Made by a program: the position numbers and the translations under genes. A stretch of 64,000 nucleotides of DNA from Mameliella sp. MMSF_3455 (lineage in GTDB: Bacteria; Pseudomonadota; Alphaproteobacteria; Rhodobacterales; Rhodobacteraceae), in NCBI RefSeq assembly GCF_030733205.1, contig NZ_JASHJL010000020.1:28259-92258 (forward strand), given 5' to 3'. Positions 27,175-36,512 of the stretch are shown piece by piece; the stretch's first letter is position 1; each line of letters starts with the position of its first letter. Below the pieces are notes generated by a model, which did no database searches, was not told the DNA's origin, and saw only the letters and a list, made by a program, of their open reading frames with translations.

Positions 27175-27999
27175 ATGACCCAACTGCTCCGCAAACCCGC
27201 CGGGACAACCGGCAAGGTCCATCAGATCACCGTGGACAATGCCCGCACGTCGGAAAGCCCCGACTGGGGCTATGTCGGCTTTGACCTCTGGCGGCTGCAT
27301 ATCGACGACCACGCCGAGGGCCGAACCGGCGACCGCGAGGTGATCCTCGTGCTGGTCGAGGGCAAGGCACACATCAGCGGCGGCGGCCGGGATTTCGGCG
27401 AACTGGGCGAACGCATGGATGTCTTTGACCGCATCGCGCCGCACGCGGTCTACCTGCCCGCCGGAGCGGACTGGACCGCGACGGCCACCACGGAGTGCAC
27501 CCTGGCGGTCTGCTCGGCCCCGGCGATCGCCGACTACCCCGCCGCCCGGATCGGTCCCGAGGGCATCGACCTGGTGGACCGCGGCAAGGGCACCAACACG
27601 CGCCACATCCACCCCATCGCGATGGAGGAACGCGACGTGGCCTCCTCGCTGCTGGTGACAGAGGTCTACACGCCTTCGGGACACTGGTCGTCCTATCCGC
27701 CGCACCGTCACGACGAGGACAATTTCCCCGAGATGACCTACCTCGAAGAGACCTACTACCACCGGCTGAACCCGGCGCAGGGCTACGGGCACCAACGGGT
27801 CTTTACCGAGGACGGGTCGCTGGATGTCACCATGTCGGTCAGTGACCATGACGTGGTGCTGGTGCCCAAGGGCCACCACCCCTGCGGCGCGCCCTACGGC
27901 TACGAGATGTATTACCTGAACGTCATGGCCGGCCCGATGCGCAAGTGGCGCTTCCGGAACCACCCCGATCACGACTGGATCGCCCAGCGCGACGCCTGA
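27175..27999 (+). CDS. iolB: 5-deoxy-glucuronate isomerase
   Basis: A 274-residue double-cupin protein converting 5-deoxy-D-glucuronate to 2-deoxy-5-keto-D-gluconate, the step after IolD. Family signatures are WGYVGFDLWRLH, the metal-binding SSYPPHRHDEDNFPEMTYLEETYYHRLNP, and VVLVPKGHHPCGAPYGYEMYYLNVMAGP. ATG 27175 follows AAGGAAG. It is the last gene of the iol transcript in view; a GC-rich repeat hairpin follows. Confidence 0.93.
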   Translation: MTQLLRKPAGTTGKVHQITVDNARTSESPDWGYVGFDLWRLHIDDHAEGRTGDREVILVLVEGKAHISGGGRDFGELGERMDVFDRIAPHAVYLPAGADWTATATTECTLAVCSAPAIADYPAARIGPEGIDLVDRGKGTNTRHIHPIAMEERDVASSLLVTEVYTPSGHWSSYPPHRHDEDNFPEMTYLEETYYHRLNPAQGYGHQRVFTEDGSLDVTMSVSDHDVVLVPKGHHPCGAPYGYEMYYLNVMAGPMRKWRFRNHPDHDWIAQRDA

Positions 28000-28026
28000 G
28001 GCGCGCGCTGCTGGCTTCTTCTCTGC

Positions 28027-28063
28027 AAAAATACTCCGGGGGTCAGAGGGGGCAGCGCCCCCT
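28027..28063. repeat. Rhodobacteraceae-type GC-rich hairpin repeat
   Basis: An AAAATACTCCGGGGG head leads to a 7-bp hairpin AGGGGGC (28047-28053) / GCCCCCT (28057-28063). Related elements lie at 11230-11265 and 59348-59385. It lies between convergent iolB and the GlcD-like gene and may terminate transcription. Confidence 0.65.
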
Positions 28064-28121
28064 CGTCCGACATCGGTGACAGAGCTGGTCTTGGGCAAGG
28101 GCACCGGGCGGCGCCCGGGGC

Positions 28122-29522
28122 TCAGGGCAGCAGCTTGCCCGGGTTCAATATCCCCTGCGGATCAAGCGCCTGCTTGATCGCCCGCATCACATCCAGCGCC
28201 ACGGCATCCTTGCGCCGCGCCATCGAGGGACGCTTGGCCAGGCCGATGCCGTGTTCGGCGGAAAACGAGCCGCCGAGCCCCAGCACCACGTCCTCGACCG
28301 CCTGCATCACCGCGTCCTTCCGGCCCGCGTCGCCGATCCAGACCGGGTAGTGCACGTTGCCGTCGCCCAGGTGAGAGACGACGACGGGCTGCGCGTCGGG
28401 GTCGATGTCCGCCAGCCGCGCGCCCGCCTGTTCAAGGAAGGTCTCGACCTTGTCCAGCGGCACCGAGACGTCGTTGTTGACCAGCGGCACATGCGACAGC
28501 GAAACCTCGGCCGCCGCCTCGCGCAGGGCCCACATGGCCTCGCGCTGGGCGTCGCTTTGGGCGACCGCGGCATCCAACACGGCGCCCTCTTCCAGCATGT
28601 CGCCCAGCACCTCTTCGAGGTAGGCCGCGATCGGCACCTGCCCGTCAGGCCCCGGCTCGGCGTCGCGCGGGGCGGTGGCACCCAGTTCGACAAGGATGGT
28701 CACGTCGTAATCACCGTCGAGGACCGGCCGGGCCTCGGGGTGCATCCGCGCGTATTGCTGGACATAGAAACGCGACATGAACTCGAAGGCCTCGACCGCG
28801 CCGCCGGTCACGTCCCTGAGCCGGTTCAGCACCTCCAGCGCACCCGACAGCGTTTCGGTTGCCACCATCGCGGCGGCAAAGGCACGCGGCTGCGGCACCA
28901 GTTTCAGCACCGCGCGCGTGATCACCCCCAGCGTGCCCTCCGATCCGATCAGCAGGTGACGCAGATCGTAGCCGGTGTTGTTCTTGTGCAGTTCCGACAT
29001 CAAGTCCACGACCCGGCCATCGGCCAGCACCGCCTCCAGCCCCAGCACCAAGTCACGGGTGTTGCCATAGCGCAGGACGTTGGAGCCGCCCGCGTTGGTG
29101 GCGAGAATGCCGCCAATCCGGGCGGAGCCCTTGGCGCCGAAGGTCATCGGGAAGCTCAAGCCTTGCGCCGCGGCGGCGGCGTGGAGGTCGCTGAGGATCA
29201 CGCCCGCCTCGACCACCGCCAGCCGGGCGGGCCCCCGGATTTCCTCGATCCGGGTCATCCGGTCGAGCGAGAGCATCACCGCCCCTTCGCCCGAAGTGCC
29301 GCCAGCAAGACCGGTGTGCCCGGAGACCGGCACTACCGGGACCCGTTCCGCATGGGCCGCGCGCAGCACGGCGGACACCTCGGCGGTGGATCGCGGCCGC
29401 GCCACGCAGAGCGGCGTCCAACTGTATTGCCCGGTCCAGTCCCGCGACCAGGCGGCCACGTCCTCGCCAGTCAGGAGGCCGGGCTCGTCCAGCGCGGCGC
29501 GCAGTTGCTGAACAAGGCTCAT
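28122..29522 (-). CDS. FAD-linked 2-hydroxyacid oxidase/dehydrogenase (GlcD/D-lactate dehydrogenase type)
   Basis: A 466-residue flavoprotein of the FAD_binding_4 / FAD-oxidase_C family. The FAD-binding blocks are VPVVPVSGHTGLAGGTSG and GAKGSARIGGILATNAGGSNVLRYG...LIGSEGTLGVIT; the C-terminal catalytic part has VVSHLGDGNVHYPVW and GGSFSAEHGIGLAKR. It should oxidise a D-2-hydroxy acid (lactate, glycolate, 2-hydroxyglutarate) and pass electrons to the respiratory chain or a cytochrome. Its ATG overlaps the DUF4198 stop (ATGA), so the two are coupled. Substrate not resolvable. Confidence 0.88.
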   Translation of the reverse strand: MSLVQQLRAALDEPGLLTGEDVAAWSRDWTGQYSWTPLCVARPRSTAEVSAVLRAAHAERVPVVPVSGHTGLAGGTSGEGAVMLSLDRMTRIEEIRGPARLAVVEAGVILSDLHAAAAAQGLSFPMTFGAKGSARIGGILATNAGGSNVLRYGNTRDLVLGLEAVLADGRVVDLMSELHKNNTGYDLRHLLIGSEGTLGVITRAVLKLVPQPRAFAAAMVATETLSGALEVLNRLRDVTGGAVEAFEFMSRFYVQQYARMHPEARPVLDGDYDVTILVELGATAPRDAEPGPDGQVPIAAYLEEVLGDMLEEGAVLDAAVAQSDAQREAMWALREAAAEVSLSHVPLVNNDVSVPLDKVETFLEQAGARLADIDPDAQPVVVSHLGDGNVHYPVWIGDAGRKDAVMQAVEDVVLGLGGSFSAEHGIGLAKRPSMARRKDAVALDVMRAIKQALDPQGILNPGKLLP

Positions 29523-30313
29523 TGCGGAACCTCGAAAGTCAGCGAGGCCCAGAGGCTTTCCCAGGCCGGATCGGAGTCTTTCTCGATCTCCAGTTCCCGC
29601 ATGACCACGGCGTCGACCAGGTAGAAATGCCCCGGCTTCACCTCGAGCCGTGCGCGCCCCTCTTGGTCGGTACGGTAAAGGCGGATCGTCACCTCGCCCT
29701 GAGGGTCGCGTTCGAACAGTTCCACCTGCACCTCCACGCGCGGTTCGCCCTGGTAGAGCACGCGCACCGGAAAGCCGTCCGACAGGTCGTCGGTATAGGG
29801 GTTCGCCTCGGCCACGATCTCGGTCACAAGGCCCACTTCGCGGTCGGCGCCCGCGGCATCGCCCAGCGCCACAAGGCTCTTGGCGTGGCGGGAATAGCGT
29901 TCGCGCACGCGATCCTGCCCCAGTCCGCGGTCCAGATGACGGTCCAGCGCCCAGGCGAAATCCTTGTGCTCGACGAAGGTGACGAATTTTTCCCACTCGG
30001 TATAGGTCAGGCTGTAGTCGCGGGTGACATGCACGATGGTCGCCAGCCCCGTGCCCTCGGGCACCATGTTCAGCGCCGGCTTGTCACCCAGCCGTCCTTC
30101 GACGGGTTCGACCCCTTCGGAGGTAACGATGTCGAACCGGGTGAAGTTGCGGGGGTTGTAGCTGTAGGTCGCGCCCTTCAGCTCGGTCCCGACGAGGGTC
30201 TGCGCCAGCACCGGCGCCTCGTCGGGGATCACGAAACCCTCGGGCTCGATCCAGAATTCATGAGCCGAGAGCGGCCCGGCCAGCAGGGCCAGGACCCAGG
30301 TCAATCGCAACAT
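29519..30313 (-). CDS. DUF4198 domain exported protein
   Basis: A 264-residue exported protein with a Sec signal (MLRLTWVLALLAGPLSA) and an immediate HEFWIEP start to the mature protein, typical of DUF4198 (often linked to metal or nickel/cobalt uptake or Ig-like carbohydrate-binding folds). The C-terminal half reads as a CarboxypepD_reg-like beta domain (IRLYRTDQEGRARLEVKPGHFYLVDAV). ATG 30313 is chosen because AAGGAG sits six bases upstream; ATG 30328 would place that site inside the gene. Upstream of, and coupled to, the GlcD-like gene. Role unknown. Confidence 0.75.
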   Translation of the reverse strand: MLRLTWVLALLAGPLSAHEFWIEPEGFVIPDEAPVLAQTLVGTELKGATYSYNPRNFTRFDIVTSEGVEPVEGRLGDKPALNMVPEGTGLATIVHVTRDYSLTYTEWEKFVTFVEHKDFAWALDRHLDRGLGQDRVRERYSRHAKSLVALGDAAGADREVGLVTEIVAEANPYTDDLSDGFPVRVLYQGEPRVEVQVELFERDPQGEVTIRLYRTDQEGRARLEVKPGHFYLVDAVVMRELEIEKDSDPAWESLWASLTFEVPQ

Positions 30314-30373
30314 TCGGCGCTCCTTCATGCCTTTTGCGGCAATCTAGCGCCCTGTCCCCTCAGCGCAACGGGA

Positions 30374-30835
30374 TCAGGCCGCGCCGCGCAGCCGGGTTTC
30401 CATTTCCCCGGCCAGTTCGGCCACCCGCTTGCGGAACCGCTTGTCCATGCCGCCCCGGGCCAGTTTCATCGACTGCAGGAACAGCCGGGCCGACAGCGTG
30501 CGCGCCGCCATCACGGTGGTGACATTGATCCGCGAGCGCGCGGGAGACAGCGCCACGACATCCAGCGTCAGCGTAATGTCCAGCCCGCCCGACACGGTGT
30601 CAAAGACCATCCGCTCTGGCGGCTGATAATCGGTCAGGGTGATCGCGGCCTCGCGCCGCTTGCCGCGAAACCTGAATGCCACGTCCCAGGCCATGCCCGC
30701 GCCCGGGCCATCCCCGGTCCGGGTCACCTCCAGGCCGCGGCGCATCGCCTGGCGCTCGATGCTGTCGAAATCCGCCATCATGGCAAAAACCCGGTCCTGC
30801 GGGGCCTCGATATCTTCGCGTGCCGTGAGTTCCAT
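30374..30835 (-). CDS. SRPBCC-fold protein (polyketide cyclase/CoxG-like)
   Basis: A 153-residue START/Bet v1-like protein: N-terminal REDIEAPQDRVFAMMADFDSIERQAMRRG, mid WDVAFRFRGKRREAAITLTDYQPPERMVF and C-terminal helix FLQSMKLARGGMDKRFRKRVAELAGEM. Such proteins bind hydrophobic ligands or act as membrane-associated chaperones. No signal peptide. It stands between DUF4198 and nudC on the same strand; no pathway is indicated. Confidence 0.75.
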   Translation of the reverse strand: MELTAREDIEAPQDRVFAMMADFDSIERQAMRRGLEVTRTGDGPGAGMAWDVAFRFRGKRREAAITLTDYQPPERMVFDTVSGGLDITLTLDVVALSPARSRINVTTVMAARTLSARLFLQSMKLARGGMDKRFRKRVAELAGEMETRLRGAA

Positions 30836-30895
30836 CCGCCTGCTTTCGCCTCATCTTGTCCGGCTTGTTTCCGGGACCCTACCGCAACCCGCGTC

Positions 30896-31861
30896 TCAGT
30901 CCAGCCTATCCGCCATCCAGTTAAGCAACATGAAATGCGCGATGGCGCCCTTTCGCGCGGGCAGCAACCCCTCGCGTAGGCCCGCCGCCGCCTCGGCCAC
31001 CTCTTCGCGCGTGACCCAGATCGCGTCTTCCAGTTCGGCCGGGTCCACCGTGATCTCGTCGCTTTGGGCCTCGCCGTGACAGCCGAACATCAGCGAGGCG
31101 GGAAAGGCCCAGGGCTGGCTGGCCAGGTAGCGGACCGGGCCGACGCGGATGCCCGCCTCTTCCCAGGTCTCGCGCCGCACGGCGGCCTCGATCGTCTCGC
31201 CCGGTTCGACGAAACCGGCAAGGCAGGAATACATCCCCTCGGGCCAACCCGGCGAGCGGCCCAGCAGGCAGCGGTTGCCCCGGGTGATCAGCATGATCAC
31301 CACCGGGTCGGTGCGCGGGAAATGCTGCCCGCCGCAGGCCGGGCAGATGCGGGTCCAGCCGGCCTGGTGCATCTCGGATTCGGCGCCGCAACGCGAGCAG
31401 AACCGGTGACTTCCGTGCCAGCCGTGCACCGCCTTGGCCGTCGCCGCCAGTTCCGCGTCGCGGGGCGTCAGCCGGGTCATGATGCGGCGCAACTCGGCAA
31501 AGCGGGCTTCCGGGCAACTTGGGTGGCTGTATTCGCTGGGGTCGAGAAAGCTGGCCTGCGCCTCGGCGTCGAAATCCGGCGGCGTCCAGCCCGAGATGTC
31601 GTGCGAAAAGACCGCTGCGCCCTCCTCGCGGCCCAGCAGGATCGGCGGGCCGTCTGCCTCCGCCAGGATCGGGTGATCCAGTGGCAGGCGCACGGCCTCC
31701 ATCATGCCTTCGCCCGCCACCAGCGGCTTGCCGCGCCAGATCGGGATCGTGCGCGCCCGCGCGTCCTGCATGGCGGCGGCCAATGCGCCGATGTCGCCCC
31801 GGATCTCGGCTGCGCGATCCAGCCCCGATCCCCCGAATGTCACCTCTTCCGCGTGCCGCAT
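30896..31861 (-). CDS. nudC: NAD(+)/NADH diphosphatase NudC
   Basis: A 321-residue Nudix hydrolase that cleaves NADH to NMNH and AMP and can decap NAD-capped RNA. The zinc ribbon is CSRCG...CPACG, the Nudix box is GFVEPGETIEAAVRRETWEEAGI, and the NudC-specific SQPWAFPASLM follows, which separates it from other Nudix enzymes. An N-terminal domain precedes. Length is close to other alphaproteobacterial NudC. Confidence 0.93.
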   Translation of the reverse strand: MRHAEEVTFGGSGLDRAAEIRGDIGALAAAMQDARARTIPIWRGKPLVAGEGMMEAVRLPLDHPILAEADGPPILLGREEGAAVFSHDISGWTPPDFDAEAQASFLDPSEYSHPSCPEARFAELRRIMTRLTPRDAELAATAKAVHGWHGSHRFCSRCGAESEMHQAGWTRICPACGGQHFPRTDPVVIMLITRGNRCLLGRSPGWPEGMYSCLAGFVEPGETIEAAVRRETWEEAGIRVGPVRYLASQPWAFPASLMFGCHGEAQSDEITVDPAELEDAIWVTREEVAEAAAGLREGLLPARKGAIAHFMLLNWMADRLD

Positions 31862-32038
31862 CCTGCCCCCTTTGCCTGCGACCGCACATTTGCCCGCCGG
31901 GGACCGGGATGCAAACCCAAAGCCCGCGCGATTTCCCCAAGGTCAACCCGCCACGACACGCGGGAATCGTGTTAGCGTCACACCACTGTTGGAATTTCCG
32001 GGTCAATACCGTCACGCAGCCAAACTTTGGGGAAAACC

Positions 32039-34018
32039 ATGTCACAGTCCTTCGATGCACGTCTCTCGCGGCGCCAGTTCCTTGCCGGAACCACAGCCGG
32101 AGCCGCCCTGATCACCTTGCACCCCTATTCGGCCCGTGCGGCGGCCAACCAGGCGCATCTGCGGATCATGGAAACGACGGACATTCACGTCCACGTCCAT
32201 CCCTACGACTATTACGCCGACCGTCCGCGCGACACCGTCGGCCTGTCGCGCACCGCTTCGATCATCGAGGGCATCCGCGCCGAGGCGACCAACACCATGC
32301 TGCTGGACAACGGCGATTTCCTGCAAGGCAACCCGATGGGCGATTACATCGCCTACGAACGCGGCATGAAAGAGGGGGACATGCATCCCATCGTGACCGC
32401 GATGAACACGCTGGGCTTTGACGCGGCCACCATCGGCAACCACGAGTTCAACTACGGCCTCGATTTCCTGATGAAATCGATGGCGGGTGCCGATTTCCCG
32501 GTGGTCCTTGCCAACGTTGCCAAGACCGAGGGCGCGACCCCGCGCGAGGACGAGACGCTGTTCAAGCCCTACGTCATCCTTGACCGGATGCTGACCGACG
32601 GCGCGGGCAACACGCACCCGATCAAGGTGGGTGTCATCGGCTTTACGCCGCCGCAGGTCATGAACTGGGACCGCAAGCATCTTGAGGGCAACGTCACCGC
32701 CCGCGACATCGTGGAGACGGCGAAATCCTACGTCCCTGAGATGCTGGAACAGGGGGCAGAGATCATCGTGGCGCTGTCGCACTCCGGCATCGGATCCGCC
32801 GACCACACGGACGGCATGGAAAACGCCAGCGTGCCGCTGGCCGGGGTCGAGGGCATCGGCGCGGTGATGACCGGGCATTCGCACCTCGTCTTCCCCTCGC
32901 CGACCTATGCCGACTATGCCGCGGTGGACGTGGACAAGGGCACGATCCACGGCAAGCCCGCCGTCATGGGCGGCTTCTGGGGCTCGCACATGGGTCTGAT
33001 CGATCTGCTGCTGGAGCGTGACGGAAACAGCTGGCGCGTGGTCTCCACCACCTCCGAGGCGCGCCCGATCGCCAAGCGCAACGAGGACCGGTCCGTCACC
33101 GCGTTGGTCGAGGATTACCAGCCTGTGATCGACGCGACGCAAGAGGACCACGAGGAAACCCTGGCCTATGTCCGCCGCGCGGTGGGCCAGACCTCGGCGC
33201 CGCTGCACAGCTATTTTGCGCTGGTGGCCGATGATCCCTCGGTCCAGATCGTGTCGATCGCGCAGAAGTGGTACATTGAACAGATGCTGGCCGGCACCGA
33301 ATACGCGGGCCTGCCGATCCTGTCCGCCGCCGCGCCCTTCAAGGCCGGTGGCCGTGGCGGGCCGGATTATTACACCGATGTCGCCCCCGGCGCGGTGGCG
33401 ATCAAGAACGTGGCGGACCTGTACCTTTACCCCAACACCGTGCGCGCGGTGAAAGTGACGGGCGCGCAGGTCAAGGACTGGCTGGAACGCTCGGCGGGCA
33501 TGTTCAACCAGGTCGATCCGGGCGCGCAGGATGCGCCGCTGCTGAACCCCGCCTTCCCGTCGTACAATTTCGACGTGATCGACGGGGTGACTTACCAGAT
33601 CGACCTCAGCCAGCCGTCCAAGTACGGCCCGAAGGGCGAGCTGGAGAACCCCGACGCGAACCGTATCGCCGATCTGCGCTTCAACGGCGAACCGGTGACG
33701 GCGGACATGGAGTTCGTCATCGCCACCAACAACTATCGCGCCTCGGGCGGCGGCGATTTCCCGGGCGCCAAGGGCGATACGGTGATCTTCGAGGCGCCGG
33801 ACACCAACCGCGACGTGATCGTGCGCTACATCGTCGAACAGGGCACCATCAACCCCTCCGCCGATGCCAACTGGTCGTTCAAACCGATGGAAGGCACCAC
33901 TGTCCTGTTCGAAACCGGCCCCAAGGCGCGCGACTACGCCGATGACGTAAAGGGCGTCACCATCGAGGACGCGGGCGAAGGCGCCGACGGTTTCGCGCTT
34001 TTCCGCATCTCGCTGTAG
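32039..34018 (+). CDS. cpdB: Exported 2',3'-cyclic-nucleotide phosphodiesterase/3'-nucleotidase (CpdB type)
   Basis: A 659-residue periplasmic nucleotidase carrying a twin-arginine signal (LSRRQFLAGTTAGAALITL). The metallophosphoesterase domain has METTDIHVHVHPYDYYAD, DNGDFLQGNP, GNHEFNYGLDF and GHSHLVFP; the C-terminal 5'-nucleotidase substrate domain has the SAAAPFKAGGRGGPDYYTD and nucleotide-stacking FDVIDGVTYQIDLSQP regions. It scavenges phosphate and nucleosides from extracellular nucleotides. ATG 32039 is preceded by GGGGAA. Tat rather than Sec export is noteworthy for the family. Followed by a clear terminator. Confidence 0.92.
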   Translation: MSQSFDARLSRRQFLAGTTAGAALITLHPYSARAAANQAHLRIMETTDIHVHVHPYDYYADRPRDTVGLSRTASIIEGIRAEATNTMLLDNGDFLQGNPMGDYIAYERGMKEGDMHPIVTAMNTLGFDAATIGNHEFNYGLDFLMKSMAGADFPVVLANVAKTEGATPREDETLFKPYVILDRMLTDGAGNTHPIKVGVIGFTPPQVMNWDRKHLEGNVTARDIVETAKSYVPEMLEQGAEIIVALSHSGIGSADHTDGMENASVPLAGVEGIGAVMTGHSHLVFPSPTYADYAAVDVDKGTIHGKPAVMGGFWGSHMGLIDLLLERDGNSWRVVSTTSEARPIAKRNEDRSVTALVEDYQPVIDATQEDHEETLAYVRRAVGQTSAPLHSYFALVADDPSVQIVSIAQKWYIEQMLAGTEYAGLPILSAAAPFKAGGRGGPDYYTDVAPGAVAIKNVADLYLYPNTVRAVKVTGAQVKDWLERSAGMFNQVDPGAQDAPLLNPAFPSYNFDVIDGVTYQIDLSQPSKYGPKGELENPDANRIADLRFNGEPVTADMEFVIATNNYRASGGGDFPGAKGDTVIFEAPDTNRDVIVRYIVEQGTINPSADANWSFKPMEGTTVLFETGPKARDYADDVKGVTIEDAGEGADGFALFRISL

Positions 34019-34041
34019 GACCGCGACACGAAACTTTGTGG

Positions 34042-34068
34042 CGGGCGGCTTTCGGGCCGCCCGTTTTC
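34042..34068 (+). terminator. Intrinsic terminator after cpdB
   Basis: Stem CGGGCGGC (34042-34049) / GCCGCCCG (34056-34063), six-base loop, followed by TTTTCC. Confidence 0.8.
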
Positions 34069-34107
34069 CGTCTAGGCCTTGGCCGAACGCTGCGAACCGG
34101 AAAACCG

Positions 34108-34746
34108 ATGCCCTATGATGCCGTGATCTTCGATCTGGACGGAACGCTGGTCGACACCGAAAGCCTTGCCTTCGTCACCGGGCGCCGGGTGCTGGCCCGT
34201 CACGGCGCCGACCTGACAGAGGCGATTTTCCTGCAGCTGGTCGGCACCGCCAGCGACACCGGACGCACGATCCTAGAACAGCACTTCGGCGCGCTGGATT
34301 TCGACGCGATCCATGCCGACTGGCTGGAAGAGGACCGCCGCCAGACCGCGCAGGGCATCCCGCTGAAACCCGGTGCGATCGACCTGCTGGACCACCTCGC
34401 GGGGCGGGCGGTGCCCGTGGCCATCGCCACCTCGTCGCGGCGTACCTCTGCCCTGCACAAGCTGGCGCGGTCGGACCTCGCGCGGCGCTTTGACGTCGTC
34501 GTGACGCGCGATTGCGTGACCCGGGCCAAACCGGCCCCAGACCCCTACCTGCTGGCCGCCAGCCGGCTGGGGGCAGAACCGGGCCGCTGCCTTGTCTTCG
34601 AGGACAGCAACACCGGCGCCGAGGCCGGCTTTGCCGCGGGGATGACCGTCGTGCAGGTGCCCGACCTCGTGCCGCCCTCGGGCCGGCACGCGCATCATCT
34701 GGCAGACGACCTGCTGCAGGGGGCTGGACTGGCAGGCCTCATCTGA
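34108..34746 (+). CDS. HAD-superfamily phosphatase (beta-phosphoglucomutase-like)
   Basis: A 212-residue haloacid dehalogenase-like hydrolase. Motif I is FDLDGTLVDTES near the N-terminus, motif II ATSSRRTS, motif III Lys in RAKPAPDPYLLAA and motif IV VFEDSNTGAEAGFAAGM. An alpha-helical cap lies after motif I (type C1), as in phosphoglycolate phosphatase and beta-phosphoglucomutase relatives. ATG 34108 begins the motif I strand (MPYDAVIFDLDG). Substrate unknown. Confidence 0.88.
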   Translation: MPYDAVIFDLDGTLVDTESLAFVTGRRVLARHGADLTEAIFLQLVGTASDTGRTILEQHFGALDFDAIHADWLEEDRRQTAQGIPLKPGAIDLLDHLAGRAVPVAIATSSRRTSALHKLARSDLARRFDVVVTRDCVTRAKPAPDPYLLAASRLGAEPGRCLVFEDSNTGAEAGFAAGMTVVQVPDLVPPSGRHAHHLADDLLQGAGLAGLI

Positions 34747-34811
34747 CGCGCTTGCGCAGGGCCGCGCGCTCGCCTACTCCATCAGGGAAGAGGTCAGTCA
34801 GGGGCTTTGCC

Positions 34812-35150
34812 ATGTATCGTTTTCTTCTCGGCATGATCGTCATGGCGCTGATCGGCGCCCTTGTCACCAAGCCCGGCCCCGAGGCCGCGGAGGCGGAAGT
34901 GCGCCGCCAGATACAGCTGACCGTCGCGAACGAGGGTCTCGACGGCAAGTCCGGCCTGGACGCGGCGGCGCTGCTGCTGTGCCGCGCCGACAACCGCGCC
35001 TGCACCGATCTGCTGATGTCCGGCATCGACCTGACCTACGAGGACCGCTACGTCTACGCGCGGATCGACCTGCACGGCTACCGGATGACGGCCACCTGCT
35101 ACGGCCTCTATACCCGGTTCTTCTGTCCCGGCGGGCTGGTTCGGGACTAG
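34812..35150 (+). CDS. Small membrane-anchored/secreted protein of unknown function
   Basis: A 112-residue protein with one N-terminal hydrophobic segment (MYRFLLGMIVMALIGALVT) and a mature part containing four Cys (LLLCRADNRACTDLL, TATCYGLYTRFFCPGG), suggesting disulfides in the periplasm. No family recognised. Third-position GC is like the neighbours, supporting a real gene. Confidence 0.6.
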   Translation: MYRFLLGMIVMALIGALVTKPGPEAAEAEVRRQIQLTVANEGLDGKSGLDAAALLLCRADNRACTDLLMSGIDLTYEDRYVYARIDLHGYRMTATCYGLYTRFFCPGGLVRD

Positions 35151-35172
35151 GCGCAGGGCCGCAATCGACCGC

Positions 35173-36267
35173 TCACAGACGGGCCTGGTAGAGCTTGACC
35201 TTGAGCCCGCCGAAACTCACCGGCGGGCCGGCTGTCAGGTCCAGCCCCGTGGCCTTGGCCAGCCCCCCGTCAGACGTGACCATGCCCAACCGCCAGCCCG
35301 CAAAGCGGTCCTGCAACACGGCGCCAAGGGTGCCATACAGCGCGAACAGCAGCTTGCGGTTGCCGATCCGCGCGCCATAGGGCGGGTTCACCATGACAAG
35401 CCCGGGTGCCCCCTCGGGCCGCTGCAGATCGCTGATTGCCGCGCGGGTGAAGGAACAGAGCTCCGCGACCCCGGCCCGTTCGGCATTGGCCTGGCTCATC
35501 CGGATCGCCCCGTCATCCCGGTCGGCCCCGTGGAACCGCACGCAGACCTCGCGGCGCACCTTCTGCGGCGCCGCCGGAACCTCCACCGCCAACCGGTCCA
35601 GCGCAAAGCCCCGTGCCCGGCCAGGTGCCAGCCCGGCGGCGATCTCTGCCGCCTCGATGACAAAGGTGCCGGACCCGCACATCGGGTCCACCAACGGTTC
35701 GGACCCGTCATAGCCACAGGCCCGCAGGAAGAGCGCCGCCAGCGTCTCTCGCATGGGGGCCTTGCCCACCTGCTGCTTGAGGCCCCGCCGGTGCAGCGGC
35801 TCGCCCGAGGTGTCGACGGAAAAGACCGCAAGGTCATCCTCGATCCGCAGCAAGATGCGCACCGCCTCGTCCGAGGCCTCTTTCAGGACCGGCGCGCCCA
35901 CCGTCTCGGCGATGGCGCCTTCGACGCGCTGGCGCGCGGCGCGGTCGTGGTAGATCTTTGAGTTGCGGCAGGTCACCTCGACCCGCACCGGCACGTCGGG
36001 GCGCAGCACAGCCGCCCAATCCAGTTTCCGCGCCCGCTTGTCCAGTTGCGCAAGGTGCATCGCCCGAAAGCTGGCAAAGCGCGCCAGCACACGGCCCGCA
36101 CCGCGCAACTCGCGGTTGGCCCGCGCCACCTCGGGCCAGCCTCCCTGAAAGGTCACACCGCCCGGAACCTGCGCGGGTTGCGCGAATCCCGCGGCGTTGA
36201 CCTCTTCCAGCAACAGAGGTTCCAGCCCCGGCGGCACGCTTGCGAAAATCTCGAATGTCTCGTCCAT
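35173..36267 (-). CDS. THUMP-domain class I SAM-dependent RNA methyltransferase (RlmL/TrmN-like)
   Basis: A 364-residue RNA methyltransferase: N-terminal THUMP-type RNA-binding region (FEIFASVPPGLEPLLLEEVNAAGF through about 150), then a Rossmann methyltransferase domain with DPMCGSGTFVIEAAEIAAG and the adenine-N6/guanine-N2 type catalytic motif NPPYG (VMVNPPYGARIGN). Family members make m2G in 23S rRNA or tRNA. ATG 36267 is preferred; an upstream GTG/ATG region lacks coding features. It is divergent from the SRP RNA gene. Confidence 0.88.
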   Translation of the reverse strand: MDETFEIFASVPPGLEPLLLEEVNAAGFAQPAQVPGGVTFQGGWPEVARANRELRGAGRVLARFASFRAMHLAQLDKRARKLDWAAVLRPDVPVRVEVTCRNSKIYHDRAARQRVEGAIAETVGAPVLKEASDEAVRILLRIEDDLAVFSVDTSGEPLHRRGLKQQVGKAPMRETLAALFLRACGYDGSEPLVDPMCGSGTFVIEAAEIAAGLAPGRARGFALDRLAVEVPAAPQKVRREVCVRFHGADRDDGAIRMSQANAERAGVAELCSFTRAAISDLQRPEGAPGLVMVNPPYGARIGNRKLLFALYGTLGAVLQDRFAGWRLGMVTSDGGLAKATGLDLTAGPPVSFGGLKVKLYQARL

Positions 36268-36355
36268 GCCGCCCTCATAAACGCCCCGCGCGGCAAACGG
36301 GAGAGTGCATCGCACCCCATTGCAAAATCCGCGCCGGGGCCTTAAATAGACGGTC

Positions 36356-36446
36356 GAGAGGTTGTGCGGGCAAGCGCCTCGCCAACCCGGTCAGGTCCGG
36401 AAGGAAGCAGCCGTAACGAGCCCCGCTTGGGTCGTTACAATCTCTC
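36356..36446 (+). ncRNA. ffs: Small signal recognition particle RNA (4.5S type)
   Basis: The conserved SRP domain IV loop is present exactly: GGTCAGGTCCGGAAGGAAGC near 36389-36409, followed by AGCCGTAACGAG. The ends GAGAGGTTGT (36356-36365) and ACAATCTCTC (about 36437-36446) pair to close a single long hairpin of about 91 bases. It binds Ffh and targets membrane and secreted proteins co-translationally. An intrinsic terminator follows at once. Confidence 0.95.
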
Positions 36447-36452
36447 ACCACA

Positions 36453-36487
36453 AACGGCCCGGTGCGCAAGCGCCGGGCCGTTGTCTT
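36453..36487 (+). terminator. Intrinsic terminator of ffs
   Basis: AACGGCCCGG-type arm (36453-36466) pairs with CGCCGGGCCGTT (36471-36482), followed by a T-rich tail (TTGTCTTT). Confidence 0.85.
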
Positions 36488-36512
36488 TCCGCCCCATCCA
36501 TTTGCAGCATGT